Positions 44,587 to 57,165 are shown, numbered from the stretch's first letter. The stretch is 64,000 nt of DNA from Catonia carolina (GCA_035578175.1 JAQMRL010000007.1:50490227-50554226); one strand, 5' to 3'. Numbers and translations: made by a program. Notes: generated from the sequence alone by a model not told the origin.

Positions 44587-46647
44587 CTAAAGTCCGGCCT
44601 CTCTTAGTTTGCTCCTAACGTAAACAAATAATGACGTTATTGAGCATGCGCATTATATCAAAATGTGTACACGCTGTAACCCCTTTTGTTCGAGCGAAAC
44701 CAAAACGCCACGAAACAAAATTGGCACGGGGAACAAATAAACTCCAACAGGAGAGACTGCGGTGGTGTGATGTTAAAATAAATCGAGAAAAATAAAATAG
44801 TAAAAATATTTAATAAAATGTTGAATGAAAAGAAATACTTAAAGAATTACAGTTACAATTAAATTATTATTTAACGGAGAAAGTTACACAAGCGCAAAAA
44901 AAATGATCTTAAAAACATAAATAGCCAAAATTTAAGAAAAGACAAAACTCCTCAAAAAAAATATAAATATATATAATACTTAATACTGGATCCAGAGAAA
45001 ACAATAATTTCATTAAAGAAGGTTGATAATTAGTAATAAATTTTATTATAAAAATGAAACAATAGATTGAATATTTAAATTGAATAGGCCTTTTAAAATA
45101 ACCAATAGATAAGGTTAAAATAATTTAATTTTATAAGCAATCATAATTAATTTGGCTTTAAGACGAAGATACAGAGAATAAAATAAATTATTATTTTATT
45201 TTATAAGAATTAATTTTTTTTTATATTTAACAAAGCCAGTTAGATAAAAACCAAATACAAAATTTCAAAATTACAGAACATAATTTTTATAAATAATGTT
45301 TTATCCAAAAAATTTATGTAGAAAAGATTAAAAGGTAAGAAGTATGGAAACAGATTATCTCCACACTATACCATGCTCAGCAGCATACTTAAATAGAATT
45401 AAGTAAAATACACTCATTATCACAAGTTATAAATTAAAGATGAGATTTTGTTTTATTTGCAAAATATAATTTTATAACGGATGCTTCTAGATGGATTTTT
45501 AGAGAAAGGTCGAATCATATCGCCGACAAGAAGTTTTCGGGTTACGAAATGCAAATTCATAGCGGGTACCATTTGCCCCAAACAGGATTACATTAGTTTT
45601 CGAACAAATCAGCATTTGTCTGGACTTGAAATAGGATCCATCCCAAACAGATTTAAATCATTCCCAAACTGGGTGAAAGCTGCCCCACACTGAGTGAAAA
45701 CTGCCCCACACTGGGTGAAAGCTGCCCCTCACTGGGTCCCTGCAAAGAGCAGAAAAACCAGGACTTAGAAAAAAGAGGGCTACCCCAAAAACACAAAAAT
45801 AAAAAGGTAGCTAAATCCCAATGGCTCAACTAGAAAAGTTCGCTTTAAGAAAAGCATTTAAAAAAAAATTAAAATAAAATTTAAAATACCCAAAGGGTTT
45901 ACAAAATTTACAAATTTAAATTTAACATTTTCGGCTTTTTGGGGTTTAACTACAAAAATAAAAGGAGAAGAACTTACCGATACACGGGAAAGCAAAATGG
46001 TCGACAAGTAGCAACATAACGCACCCCGAAAAAACTTAAAATTCATTACGGCACCAATACCAAAAACACGTCCGGCGACATGACCATTTGCAGAAAGAAG
46101 AACGAGATACGCAAAATTACATAAAAGGAAAACTCGGGCCTGACGTCACGGGTCCCCTCCAACAGGGTAATCATGAAAGAAAACATGATAGAACCAAAAG
46201 GAGAACCGAGACGGCAGATAAAACAGATGACAGCGACGGTAATACAGAAGCCTAGAAGAGCAAATCAATTAAGAGATAACTAATTAACGTCGGCAGAGCA
46301 GATAACGAAAATTAATACAATTAGAACAATGCCAGGAAAAATTTATTTAAAAATAAATTGTAACATTGAAAAATAAATGTTACAACGCTGATTAAAAAGT
46401 AACAACAAAATACTTTCAAAAGTATTTAAATACAAAATACTTATATAAGTATTTTTATAAATGAAATTGTTAGGCCTACATCATATCATGACTGATGTTT
46501 TTAGTACTTTAAGTACTTATAATTTAAAAAATAGTTAACGTAATAGGAATACGATATCCATAAAGTCGCGGACTCTAGCGTGCACCCTGTAGTAGGTGGC
46601 TTTTGTTTGTTGACAGTAGGAGCAAACTAAGAACGGCTAGACTATAG
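44587..46647. mobile_element. 2-kb element with 40-bp inverted ends
   Basis: Left CTAAAGTCCGGCC then TTAGTTTGCTCCTAACG; the right end is its inverse with a few changes (to CTATAG at 46647). Between them are mostly A/T-rich sequence, a 21-bp minisatellite and two short unrecognised frames (45481-45693 plus, 45858-46046 minus). It looks like an uncharacterised DNA transposon, non-autonomous or decayed. Confidence 0.6.
45669..45738 (+). repeat. 21-bp minisatellite, 3.3 units
   Basis: Units CTGGGTGAAAGCTGCCCCAC (plus A) at 45669, 45690 and 45711, and a partial unit at 45732, with one to three changes each. 21 bp keeps reading frame, and the preceding open frame (45481-45693) runs into it. Confidence 0.85.
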
Positions 46648-46671
46648 ACAGTTGTTACTGGTGTACTTTAA

Positions 46672-47408
46672 GGGAAGACTGTACTTTGTATCCCGCCAAT
46701 GTTAAATTTGCTATTATTAGGTACATTTTTCACAAGATTGGTAAACGATAGGGAAATGAAACTTTACTTACTTGTAATTGTCGGTTTGGTCGAGCTACTG
46801 ATATTTTCGCAACTTAATCCGTTAAACCATAAAGTTAAAAACAGAGTAAGGAATGACATAAAATTTTTACAAATTTTTTGTACGGTATTTTACATATTAA
46901 TAATTTGTGTAGCTTTTGAAGAAGTCATAAAAGTGCCGGAATATGTGAATGTACAAGATAAATTACTGTTAAAAATTTCAGTCTGGTATGTTTAATGGTT
47001 TCCTAGAAAAATGTACCTGAATGTTAAAACTCTAAATTTACGGGAACAGGCAAAAACAGAAAAAGGCACAAATCAAAAACAAAATGTACACAAACAAGTA
47101 AATTTCCTATCAACATTTGGTTAGAAAGCTGAACCAACAGCTTAGAGAATTAATAACATTAATGCAGATATTTTAAAAAACCAAATTCCCTTTGCTCTAA
47201 AACGATCGGTATAAAATTATGAAAAATATTCGTTCTTGGTGACACGATAAATTTTTGGGTAAACCTCCTAAAAACTTAATTTTTCCATTAAAATAATTTT
47301 TTTCACGTAATTTAATATTTTTATGGTTGATCTCGGTCTGAACTATTGAATAAAACATAAAGAACCGGAATTCGAAATTTTCAGTTAAAACCATCATACA
47401 GTCTCGCC
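46672..47408 (+). mobile_element. TTAA-flanked element, copy 2 (family C)
   Basis: 737 bp between TTAA at 46668-46671 and 47409-47412, with ends GGGAAGACTGTAC and, inverted, GGCGAGACTGTATGATGG. Homologous along its length to 40395-41124. The 98-codon frame at 46699-46995 is hydrophobic, is not conserved as a frame in the other copy, and is taken as chance. Confidence 0.72.
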
Positions 47409-47429
47409 TTAATGGTTGGAGTTCAATTA

Positions 47430-47535
47430 ACCACACTCTCTCAGGAATGGTCTGCCTGAGTCTGTATAAGACTACCTCATTTACACGTCATAATATCATC
47501 TTCATTTCATTGGTTCATAGGGTTACTATTGTTCT
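47430..47535 (+). repeat. Short dispersed repeat D, copy 1
   Basis: CTCAGGAATGGTCTGCCTGA ... CATTGGTTCATAGGGTTACT reappears inverted at 50217-50310 with moderate divergence. Identity unknown. Confidence 0.55.
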
Positions 47536-47737
47536 TAAATAGAACGTATTGCAACGTACACACATTATGGAAAAAACAGTAATTGGTAATTGTAATCACA
47601 CTGTGCGTAAATTACATACTTTTCCCGCATTTATATACCATTTTATAAAATGTAAATACATAAGGAAAACATTTCAATCAAACAAATTTAAAATAACTGT
47701 TCCCGATCATTTCCGAATTTTTTAAATTAAATATTTT

Positions 47738-48012
47738 TACTTTCTCTTACCTATATGAATATTTAGGAAGGAAAGTATTATTTTCATGTCGATTTTTCGG
47801 AATCGAGTTTGCACCGGATCTACACGTTTTCAGTTCCCTGAACCCGAAAAACATGTTTTAGCGATTGTTCTTTGTTTCTTTGTGTGTGAACAGAATATCT
47901 CAAGAACGGAATATTGTACAAACTTGAAACTTGAAACTTATGTTACATACTACTATCGGACCCGACTCGAACATTTTCATCAAAATCGGTCAACCGGAAG
48001 TAGTAGTTTATT
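47738..48012 (-). mobile_element. Family A fragment (CA-side end)
   Basis: TACTTTCTCTTACC end through TTCATCAAAATCGGTCAACC and GTAGTAGTTTATTC. The (TG)n array is reduced to about 10 bases. The rest is missing at the junction with the SINE-like insertion. Confidence 0.8.
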
Positions 48013-48021
48013 CTTTGAGAG

Positions 48022-48215
48022 ATAGCAATTTTTTTAACGTCGGACTGTAAAAAGAGATAACAACGATAGAGTAAAAGCTCCTTCTTCTTTTGACGAAGAA
48101 CTCATCCCGACTCACCGAATGACCTGCACGCATTCTGTGTGACAGGGAAGATCGCACTTGAGATCGGAGTGCGTTCATTTGCCCGGAACGGAGGACGCAG
48201 ATCGCATTCTCTTTG
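48022..48215 (-). mobile_element. SINE-like element with shared CAGTCCGACG tail
   Basis: On the minus strand the element ends ACAGTCCGACGTTAAAAAAA, the tail of family I SINEs, but the GC-rich head (GATCTGCGTCCTCCGTTCCG) is not tRNA-like. Flanks TTCTTTGA and TCTCTTTGA look like a target duplication. Confidence 0.6.
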
Positions 48216-49072
48216 AACTAACCTATAACCTATGTTTAATCAATAGTAAACAATAAAAAATGAAAAACATAACATAATTTTAATTATATGTGAATGACAC
48301 AAAATGAAAATCAACTTATGTTCCGCTTAAAAATATGGAAAATCACTAATTGACGCTAAACTAGACCCTGTAGAAGAAAATTCTTAAAATATAAGTTGTA
48401 AATTTTTTTTATATTCTATAACTTTCATTATACTGTATATACTTTTTTTGTACTGAGGCCGCAATATTAAAATATCCTAATTTTTAGCGATTTTGATGAG
48501 CAAAATACATAAATTACTACTTGACTCTAAACTAAGCTTTTTAGAAAAAATGTTTGAAATAAAAGTTATCGTTTCTCTTATTTTCTACAACTTTCACTGC
48601 AATACACGTTTGTCGTAAAATGCATATTAGAGCCGCCATCTAAAGAAAACCATCTTATACCTCGAGGGCACAGCCTCTCCAAGAATTTCAACAGACCTAT
48701 CTTATAGAGCATACAAAATGTAGTAAATGAAGTGATCTTTAAAAAAATCGTAAAAGCTGTTTTTAAGAAAATTGCAAAAAGTAAAAAATTGCAGTAATAA
48801 ACTAATACTTCCTGTTGATCGATTTGATGAAAATGTTCGTGTTGTCTCCTGTAATGATACCTAACTTATGTTTCGAGTTTAACTTCGTATGCTATACTGT
48901 TCTTGAAATATTTTGTTCACACACAGACCCACAGACACACACGAATCGGTAAATACATGTTTTTGGGGTTCGGGGAGCCTGAAAACATGTATTTCCAATG
49001 AAAATTCGATTTCGTAAAATCGATATGAAAACATGTGTGTATATATTTATTCATATAGGGCAAGAGAAAGTA
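48216..49072 (+). mobile_element. Old family A copy, 5'-truncated
   Basis: Begins at ACCTATAACCTATGTTTAAT, keeps both diverged units, a vestigial CA stretch (48920-48940) and ends GGGCAAGAGAAAGTA. Confidence 0.82.
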
Positions 49073-50116
49073 AAAATGACTGAAAATTTAGTTCTCACAT
49101 TATTTATTGGAGTAAACATAACTTTTTACACAACACTTTTTAGGTGTACAGGCCTACCCTGCCGATATTTGTATAGTTAATGACACCTTAATTAATTAGT
49201 TCATTAATAAAGTAATATTGCAACATAGAATATTGTAAGATCAGTAAATAGAATAAAATATTTATGAACACAAAGCGAGCATTCGAAAGTAAAGAGGTAA
49301 AGTTTTGTGTACGTTACACCGCTCAGAAATTAATTTTAGATTTCTTATTCTGAAATGATGGATTACCGGAAAATGCGATTAGCATGAAAGTCGATCGATA
49401 AAATTAGAATTGTAAAATTTAGTACGAATGTTTTGTAAAATTGCCAAGAAATTATTTTTTAACTCATTTCAAATTGCGGAGATCCGGGAAGTACAATAAG
49501 AAATGACTTGACCACTAAAATTACAAGCTTAAAATTTTATAGTCGTATTCTTTATATTCTATAATGTCATATTATTTAAATTTAAATTTAGCTATTTATT
49601 CTTGCATCTCTCAATTCAAAATTCAAATTATGTATGGTGAATAAATATTGTGTGCACATAAATAATAAAAGTCTTCTCTGACTGGGTGATTCATTACTAA
49701 TTCTATAAATTACCGATCACCTTGAGAGCTTAAATTTAGAAAATGTTTTTTAGAAAGAATAGAATAACTGAACCAATTGAAATTTGACCCATTTCTCCAA
49801 GAGGTTAAATAGGAACGACTATTAAAAACTAATAAATATTATTACTGTAATTGGTAAGTTTATAAAATTCGGCGTGCGTATTCTGTTAAGTAATACCTTA
49901 TGGTCTATTCGCACAACGCTAGCTCACTAGCTACTGCTATTACTAGCAGGATTGCTTGCTTCTAATGGCAGAAAGGGATAACTATTCAAAAATAATAAAT
50001 ATTCATTCTGTATCTTCCCCCAACAGCTGTAATTCTGAAAATGGACCTTAGTATTTTCTAATGGACGGAATATGATACAAAAATAAAAATAAATAATAAT
50101 AATATTTTCTTAATAC
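49073..50116. other. Unassigned A/T-rich sequence
   Basis: About 1 kb with no recognised coding sequence or shared repeats. Confidence 0.45.
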
Positions 50117-50160
50117 CTTTTGTTTAGACTTAACCGTCAAAAGGACGTTAAACAAAAAAA
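50117..50160 (+). mobile_element. SINE tail scrap
   Basis: GGACGTTAAACAAAAAAA resembles the 3' tail of the family I SINEs. The head is absent. Confidence 0.4.
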
Positions 50161-50216
50161 ATTAACCATCAAATATAAATTATTTAAAAAATAAATACAC
50201 AAAACTTTTTAAAACA

Positions 50217-50310
50217 TATTTGGTAATCCCATGAACCAATGAGTTAATGATATGTATGCCATTTAAATGAAGTGTAGTTTTGTACAGACTCAGACCGACC
50301 ATTTCTGAGA
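50217..50310 (-). repeat. Short dispersed repeat D, copy 2
   Basis: Inverse counterpart of 47430-47535, lying just before a family A fragment. Confidence 0.55.
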
Positions 50311-50334
50311 AGTATGTTTAATTAAATCGCAAGA

Positions 50335-50478
50335 GGTTGATTTTCATTAAGCATCATTCACTCATTATAAAAATTAGATTACCTTTTTCATTTTACATTG
50401 TTTACTCATGATTAAACATGGGTTAAACGCTTTAATATTTACATTGGAAAGAGAAAGCCGTGAGAGTTTCACATCAGA
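50335..50478 (-). mobile_element. Old family A fragment (hairpin end)
   Basis: GTTGATTTTCATTAAGCATC through GGAAAGAGAAAGCCGTGAGA to CATCAGA. Preserves a segment (TTTTACATTGTTTACTCATG) seen only in old copies. Confidence 0.75.
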
Positions 50479-50481
50479 TTA

Positions 50482-50634
50482 TTTTATTGGGTGATGATAT
50501 ATAAGCCTTGGCATGTGCCTAGGTAATGATACGAGGGGATATACCGGTGAGAAAATTCCAGACCAACCCGGGAATCGAATTTGGGACCCCGACGTAGAAG
50601 CCAGTTGCCCTTACTACTACACCAATGTGCCGGT
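50482..50634 (-). mobile_element. tRNA-derived SINE (family IV)
   Basis: On the minus strand: A-box-like TTGGTGTAGTAGTAAGG, B box AATTCGATTCCC, then CGGGTTGGTCTGGAA and a tail ending ATCACCCAATAAAA. Flanks CAGATTAT/CAAATTAAT may be a worn duplication. Confidence 0.7.
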
Positions 50635-50775
50635 CAAATTAATAATATGATAAAAATATAATTATTGCTAAACGACAAGAATAATATACATTGTTAAATC
50701 TAGTCACAAAGGTAATCTACGTATAATCCTGCTCAGAATATAATGCGTCCCAATAAAAAACTTTTACATTTCTTT

Positions 50776-51392
50776 TACTATCTCTTGCCCTATATGAATA
50801 TACAGGGAAGAAAAGAATTGTTTTCCTGTCGATTTTTCAAAATCGAGTTTTCATTCAGGAATCGAGGAATTCAGAAATCGAGTTTTCTTAACAGGAAATG
50901 CACGTTTTCAGGCTCCCTTAACCCAAAAAACATGTTTTTAGCAATTAGCCTGGGTGTGAAGAAACTATTTCAAGAATAGAATAGCGTGCGAAGTTGAAAC
51001 TTGGAACTTACGTTTTGTACCTACCGCTAGGGGACCCGACACGTAAAGTTTCATAAAAATCTATCAACCGGAAGTAGTAATTTATTCGTGTGATTTTTCA
51101 CGTTTTTGCGATTTTCTCAAAAATATTGTCTATGATTTTTCAAAAATCACCTTGTTTACTACATATTTTATGCTCTACAAGACAGGGTAAGTGCCGCATC
51201 TTCTGAAATTCTTGGAGGAGCTGTGCTCTCGTGGTAAAAAAAATTTTTTTTTTTTTAAATTGCGGCCTTAATATGCATTTTAGGAAAAAGTGTACAATTA
51301 AAGTTTTAATTGTTCACTAATAATTAAACATACGTTATATTTTTCATTATTTATCTAGGCAATAGAAAGTCGTGTGAGTGTTTCACACCAGA
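50776..51392 (-). mobile_element. Old family A copy, internally deleted
   Basis: Complete ends, but unit 1 and most of unit 2 are deleted and there is no array (CCTGGGTGTGAAG instead). An ATTCAGGAATCGAGGAATTC insertion duplicates nearby sequence at about 50854-50890. Confidence 0.82.
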
Positions 51393-51901
51393 TTTTTTAG
51401 TTATTGATTAAAAAATGAATGAAATTATAATGTGAGAACTTATCAATTCTGTGTTTTTCGATTTTGAATTCACTGTGACTTCTTGTATTACAATTGTAGT
51501 TGAAGTAATGTATTAAGTGAAATCAGGAAAGGTAATAAATTTTAAATAACGCACTGCTCTGAAGCCAACAATAATTCCGCTCGTAAACCAGCTGCAATTG
51601 CTATTTATGAATTTACAAAAACATTTTCAGGCTTCAGTGGTAATCTAGGCGCAGCTTCCGGTCAGATCTTGTGTGATTCTTTTCTTCATTAACTGTAATA
51701 GTATTAATGCTATTTTTCTGCAAAAAAATAACTGAAAAAATGTGTGGATTTCATAACTTTGTTTTTAGTGCATTAACTTGGAAACATTTAAGTTATTTGT
51801 ACACATAGTAATATTACTTTGTATCCATATCTTTTTTTCTATTTTTAAAGCCACATAGAACTACATAAGTTCATTAAAGAAGAAAAATATTATTTCGATT
51901 T
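51393..51901. other. Unassigned A/T-rich sequence
   Basis: No recognised content. Confidence 0.45.
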
Positions 51902-52422
51902 TTGTTGTGTTGGAGTACTTTTCCTGACGTTTCTTTCCTTAATTTTTCTCCAGTATTCCTTCAATTTTTCTTATCTCTTCTTGCATTCTTCGTCGGAATA
52001 CACGATTTTCTGTCGTTTAGTCAATATTTTCTGTTCAAGTCTTGTGTTGTTCAGTTTGTGGTAATTTCCGGGTTTTCTTTTCAGGTCTTCAGGATATTTG
52101 GATTTCGTTCATGTTCTGTTCAATTTCTTTGATCCAGTAGGACAGTAGGAAAAAGTTGATGATTTGTATAAATATTCTGGCGGAGGCAATCCTCAAGAGA
52201 TGTCCAAAGAAATAAATTTTCTTTTTCCTCATTTGGTCTGCTTGAGGTTCTGAATTTCTGTAGACTTCTTCGTTTGGGACGGGTTTTCAGATACTGTAAG
52301 AGAAAAATCTTTTGTTCTGGCATTTCCTGATGATCCAAAGTTCTAATTTTGAGATTCTGTGCTCCGTATTGATTCTCATGAGGCTGGAGGTCGTTGCATT
52401 GCCGTATGTGAATCTTTAACAA
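51902..52422 (-). other. Possible decayed coding relic
   Basis: Less A/T-rich than its surroundings, with a strong strand asymmetry (C/A-rich on the minus strand, Lys/Glu/Asn/Arg-rich translation). The longest minus-strand frame is 100 codons (52120-52422: EMPEQKIFLLQYLKTRPKRR ...), and charged translation continues past stops. The texture is like the charged C-terminal tail of a LINE polyprotein, but no diagnostic block is present. Confidence 0.3.
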
Positions 52423-52735
52423 TATATAACTTATGCAAGTGTTTTCTAAAACTTACAATTGGCCTACATTTATAGCAATTTAATATGTTCGGAGTGGAGG
52501 AAATTAACCCTTTCAGTATCGAAACAATATTTAAAAGTTTGATCTAAATGGTCATTTAATTTTAATAAGGGTGTACTAAAGTGCTAAAGCCCTTATTTCA
52601 AAAACTTGCAGGCGTAACCCTGCCATTGCCGACCAAAATTTTAACTTTACAGAAAAATGAAATGTTCTGTTAAAAATTAATTTTGATTGTGCTCATTAAT
52701 TTTTATTGTGTTCATAGTTAATAACACTGAAAATA
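52423..52735. other. Unassigned sequence
   Basis: No recognised content. It ends in the TTCAAAACA target of the next SINE. Confidence 0.45.
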
Positions 52736-52744
52736 TTCAAAACA

Positions 52745-52921
52745 GTTTTTTTTAGTGTATTTAAAGTCGCATCGACAGCTTGGTCATTAGCAACTACTAT
52801 GGGTTTTGGTACCTTAACGGTGGTTTTAACGTGTTAAAATTTTCAGACCCTAGCCGGGAATTGAACCCGGGACCTTTCGCTTTGCAGGCTAGCGCGCTAG
52901 TCACTACGCCACGGAGGCGGC
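52745..52921 (-). mobile_element. tRNA-derived SINE (family II), full length
   Basis: On the minus strand: GCCGCCTCCGTGGCGTAGTG (A box), B box GGGTTCAATTCCC, CGGCTAGGGTCTG, tail GATGCGACTTTAAATA. Flanked by TTCAAAACA and TTCAAAATA (52736-52744, 52922-52930). Well-preserved relative of 42151-42315. Confidence 0.88.
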
Positions 52922-53157
52922 TTCAAAATACATTATTCCATTAATTTTTGTTTAAAAGTTCTTTTTTTGTTAACGTTGGGTTACCCGGGCGTTGGCGCTT
53001 TATGTATAACTTACGGACGTCTGGTAAACCGGATATGGTAACTGCGTAAAGATATCGACGTCCTGTTTTTCGAACGTTGGTACTGAAAGGGTTAACCTAC
53101 TAAACTATGGCTAAATGCTATGTCCCAGCATAGGTGTTCTGTTCTTTTGGCTAGTTA

Positions 53158-54249
53158 TCTATTTGTATAAATATTAAAGCCCTCACTGACTGACTCACTC
53201 ACTTACTCACTCATCACTGATTCTTCTACTTCCGCAATAGCCAGAAAACTGAAATTTGGAGGGAATATTCCCTTTAAGATAAATAGGAAAGTTTAGCACA
53301 AGCGATTTCGAAATTCCATCTGTAAGGTGTTGAAAATGGTGTTCAACCCTTAACCGATATTTTACGTTTACTAAGTTCCGGATAAGCTAGATGGCTGAAA
53401 CTCGGTGAGATGTTACTTATAGTTCAACTATAAAATTTACACTTTAACCAAAATGTACCCCTAAGGGAATGAAATCAGTGTTTAACCCTTAAACTTATTT
53501 ACTAAGTTACAGGCAAGTTAGATGACTGCATTTCAGTGACGTTATTTAAAGTGCCCTAAACAAATCCCTTAAAAATTTCCAAAATGTACCCCTAAAAGGT
53601 TGAAAAGGGTGTCGCACCCTTAAAACAATATTTTTTATTTACTAAGTTCCGGACAAGTTAGATGGCTGAAACTCAGTTATGATGTTATCTATAGTGACGC
53701 TTAAATATTACACTTCAACGATTTCAAAAATTTACTCTAAGGGTTTGGAACGGGTGTTTAACCTTGAAATCAATATTTGCAATTCACTCAGTTACAGACG
53801 AGCTAAATGGCTGAAATTCGGTGAAGATATTACATATAATGCACCTAAAAACATTACCCTTTAACGATTACAAAACTGTACCCTTAAGGGATTGAAAACG
53901 GTGTTTAACTTTTAAACCAATATTTTTCTTATTAAGTTCGGGACGAGTTAAATGGCTGAAACTTGGTGGAAGTATGACCTATAGTGCACCTAAAAAAATG
54001 ATTCTCTAACAATTTCCAAAATGTACTCGTAAGAGGTTGTAAAGGGTATTCAACCATTAAACCCTTAAATGTTTATAAATTTCAAACTAATAGGTGTTAT
54101 TTAAAAATTTTGCAGATTAGAAAATTTTATTTTTAATTTATTTTTTGTAACCCTAATATTAACAAAAAAATTATTTTTATTTATTTATAATATAAAAATT
54201 ATTGGAATAAAAGAAAATTATACCAGTGTGAAACTGGACGGGCAGCTAG
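53158..54249 (+). mobile_element. Complete non-autonomous Helitron with tandem units
   Basis: Begins TCTATTTGTATAAATATTAA directly after an A and ends GGACGGGCAGCTAG directly before a T, the canonical A-T insertion with TC and CTAG ends. The interior (about 53258-54075) is a tandem array of about six units of 131-145 bp; unit boundaries at CTAAGTTCCGG-like sequence lie at 53371, 53502, 53642, 53787 and 53932. No coding sequence for a replication protein; a 61-codon frame at 53679 is part of the array. Confidence 0.85.
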
Positions 54250-54361
54250 TACAGTATAATTGAGATTACAACACAAGCGTTATCAATGACAAGCATTTTT
54301 GACGCTTTTTTTATTGAAAATTTAATATCTGTTTTTACGATATTATAACATTATATTGTTT

Positions 54362-54474
54362 AGTTAATTACAATTTTTATACTTTTAGACTGCAGTTTAA
54401 TTCATAATTTTACTGGTAAATTATTAAATTATGAAATAAACTGCAATCTAAATGTATAAAAAATGTAATTAACT
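54362..54474. repeat. Imperfect palindrome, 49-bp arms
   Basis: AGTTAATTACA ... GACTGCAGTTTAATTCATAA (54362-54410) is mirrored by 54426-54474 around a 15-base loop. A small MITE or a hairpin; the target duplication is not clear. Confidence 0.75.
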
Positions 54475-55258
54475 ATATAATTTGCCAGACAAAACAATTT
54501 ACCTGAATGATATTAACCGAATAAAACAATATAAAACATGTTCGGATAAACGGGAATTCGGATGATTAACATTCAGGTCATACGCATTGTCTCATAAAAA
54601 GTTAAAATTCAAATGGATTGTTAAAACTAATACAATAAAACGTTTATGAAGAAAATATCTACATAAATTTAACACAAAAAAAAATAGTTTGACATTTAGT
54701 TTATGAAACTTTTCACTCTGCCGTTTTAATATCCTAATGATGACGTAATGAAACAAAAAATTAGGGCATGAAATGCCTGTTTGGGCATTTACATTTATCT
54801 TCACAGTGCAGTGTTATATAAATAAATAATTTTTTAGTAGGCGCTGTAGACTAAGCACAGTACAGTGACAAACTTTTATCTCTTCTTTTTTGACAAAGTT
54901 TTGTAAGTGTATCGTATTGACAATAGGTATTTATAAATTTATTTTGTATATATACATATGAAAAATGCCGCTCTCTTCACATTGTATTATACGGGCGATG
55001 AGCGAAAGAGCTTGGGCAGAAAAATTTAATTGATCTTTTCACTGTATTTTGTCTACGTGTCCGCGCCTGGGCGGGTGCATTTGTGTGACAATAATCTTCT
55101 TGATATTTGCCAATACCGTTACGATTTCTTACAATGAACTATTCCCTTAGACAATTCTAGAATATCACTGCACCATGTTAAAATACTAACGTTTCCATGC
55201 ATTTACATTTTTGAGTTTGTATTGTTTATGAGGAAGCATGAGCATTTATTTAAAAAAA
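54475..55258. other. Unassigned sequence
   Basis: No recognised coding sequence. About 54960-55090 is locally GC-richer (CGTGTCCGCGCCTGGGCGGG), without an identifiable feature. Confidence 0.45.
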
Positions 55259-56015
55259 TCTGGTGTGAAACACTCACACAACTTTCTCTTGCCAATGCAA
55301 ATAATTAATAATAAATCTAACATTATTAATAAAATATTAGAAATAAACAAAAACTAACCTCAAAAACATAACCTTATTTTAATCATGAGTGAATGATGCA
55401 AAATGAAAATCAACCTCAGTTTGGCTTACAAATACGGAAAATCACTCTTTCTCTCTAAACTAGGCTCTGTAGAGAAAAATGCTATAAACAAAAGTTGTAG
55501 ATCTTTTAATTTTCTATAAATTTAATTATATACACTTTTGTCGTAAAATGCATACTAAGACCGAAATGTTAAAAAATCGATTTTTCTCACGTTTTCGTGA
55601 GAAAAAAAACAGAAAATCGCTAATTACCGCTAAACTAAGCGTTATACAAAAAAATGTTTGAAATAAAAGTTGTAGAATTTTTAATTCTCTACAACTTTTA
55701 TTATAAAACGTTTTGCGCTAAAATGCATATTAAAGCCGCAATCTTAAAAAGAAAATATTTTTACGTAAAAACAGCCTCAAGCAGAATTTCAGCAAACATG
55801 GCGCCTACCCTATATTGTAGAGCATAAAAAATGTAAAAAAAAAATCGTAGGACTAGTTTTTGAGAAAATCACAAAAAAGTGAAAAATTATACGAATAAAC
55901 TACTACTTCCGGTTGACCGATTTTGATGAAAATGTTCGTGTCGGGTCCGGTAGTGATATGTAACTTAAGTTTTAAGTTTCAAGTTCGTACGATGTTCTGT
56001 TCTTGAGATATTCTG

Positions 56016-56104
<89 letters not shown>

Positions 56105-56296
56105 ACACACGCACGCACACACACACACACGCACGCACGCACACACACAGACACACACACAGACCAATCGCTAAAAACATGTTTTTTGGGTTCAGGGGGT
56201 CTGAAAACGTATAGATCCGGTGAAAACTCGATTTCGAAAAATCGTCATGAAAACAATACTTTCCTTCCTATATATTCATATAGGCAAGAGAAAGTA
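55259..56296 (+). mobile_element. Family A repeat, complete
   Basis: First of three consecutive forward copies. CA array 56019-56162 with CATACACAC and GCACGCACGC interruptions. The segment before the array has lost about 20 bases near 55838. Confidence 0.9.
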
Positions 56297-56349
56297 AAAA
56301 GAGATCCATGTGTACCCGACCTGACACAAAAATTGTTTAAAATTTTTTA

Positions 56350-56486
56350 GCATAGATCTAACGGATACGGAAAAGCGAAAAAGTACTTCTATCAAAATTT
56401 ATAACAACCTACCAAATCATTTGAAAGATTTCATATTCTTACCAAAGAGAAGACAAAATGTGTTCTCTTTGTGTACGATCTTTAAA
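56350..56486 (+). pseudogene. CR1/jockey-like LINE C-terminal scrap
   Basis: The plus-strand frame gives KSTSIKIYNNLPNHLKDF then FLPKRRQNVF and a stop at about 56484. The IYNNLPNHLK block is typical of the extreme C-terminus of CR1/jockey-type polyproteins. The scrap is wedged between two family A copies. Confidence 0.6.
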
Positions 56487-56497
56487 TAAATAAAAAA

Positions 56498-57129
56498 TTT
56501 GGTGTGAAACACTCACACAACTTTCTCTTGCCAATGCAAATAATTAACAATAAACCTAACATTAATAATAAAATATTAGAAATAAACAAAAAACTAACCT
56601 CAAAAACATAACCTTATTTTAATCATGAGTGAATGATGCAAAATGAAAATCAACCTCAGTTTGGCTTAGAAATACGGAAAATCACTCTTTCTCTCTAAAC
56701 TAGGCTCTGTAGAGAATAATGCTCTAAATTAAAGTTGTAGATCTTTTAATTTTCTATAAATTAAATTATATACACTTTTGTCGTAAAATGCATACTAAGG
56801 CCGAAACCTAAAAAAAATCAATTTTTCACACATTTTCGTGAGAAAAAAAACAGAAAATCGCAAATTACCGCTAAACTAAGCGTTATACCTACAAAAAATT
56901 GTTTGAAATAAAAGTTGTAGAATTTTCAATTCTCTACAACTTTCATTATATAAAGTTTTGCGGTAAATTGCATATTAAAGCTGTAATCTTAAAAAAACAA
57001 CGTTTTTACGTGAAAACAGCCTCACCCAGAATTTCAGCAAACATGACGCCTACCCTATCTTGTAGAGAATAAAAAATTTAGTAAACCAGGCGATTTAAAA
57101 AAAAATCGTAGGACTAGTTTTTGAGAAAA

Positions 57130-57165
<36 letters not shown>

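Noticed and set aside
44587..46647. LTR retrotransposon
   Set aside because: The matching ends are inverted rather than direct, and no gag, protease or reverse transcriptase block is visible.
46699..46995. 98-codon hydrophobic frame, possible small membrane protein
   Set aside because: It lies inside the TTAA-flanked family C element, and the homologous region of the other copy (40395-41124) does not keep the frame.
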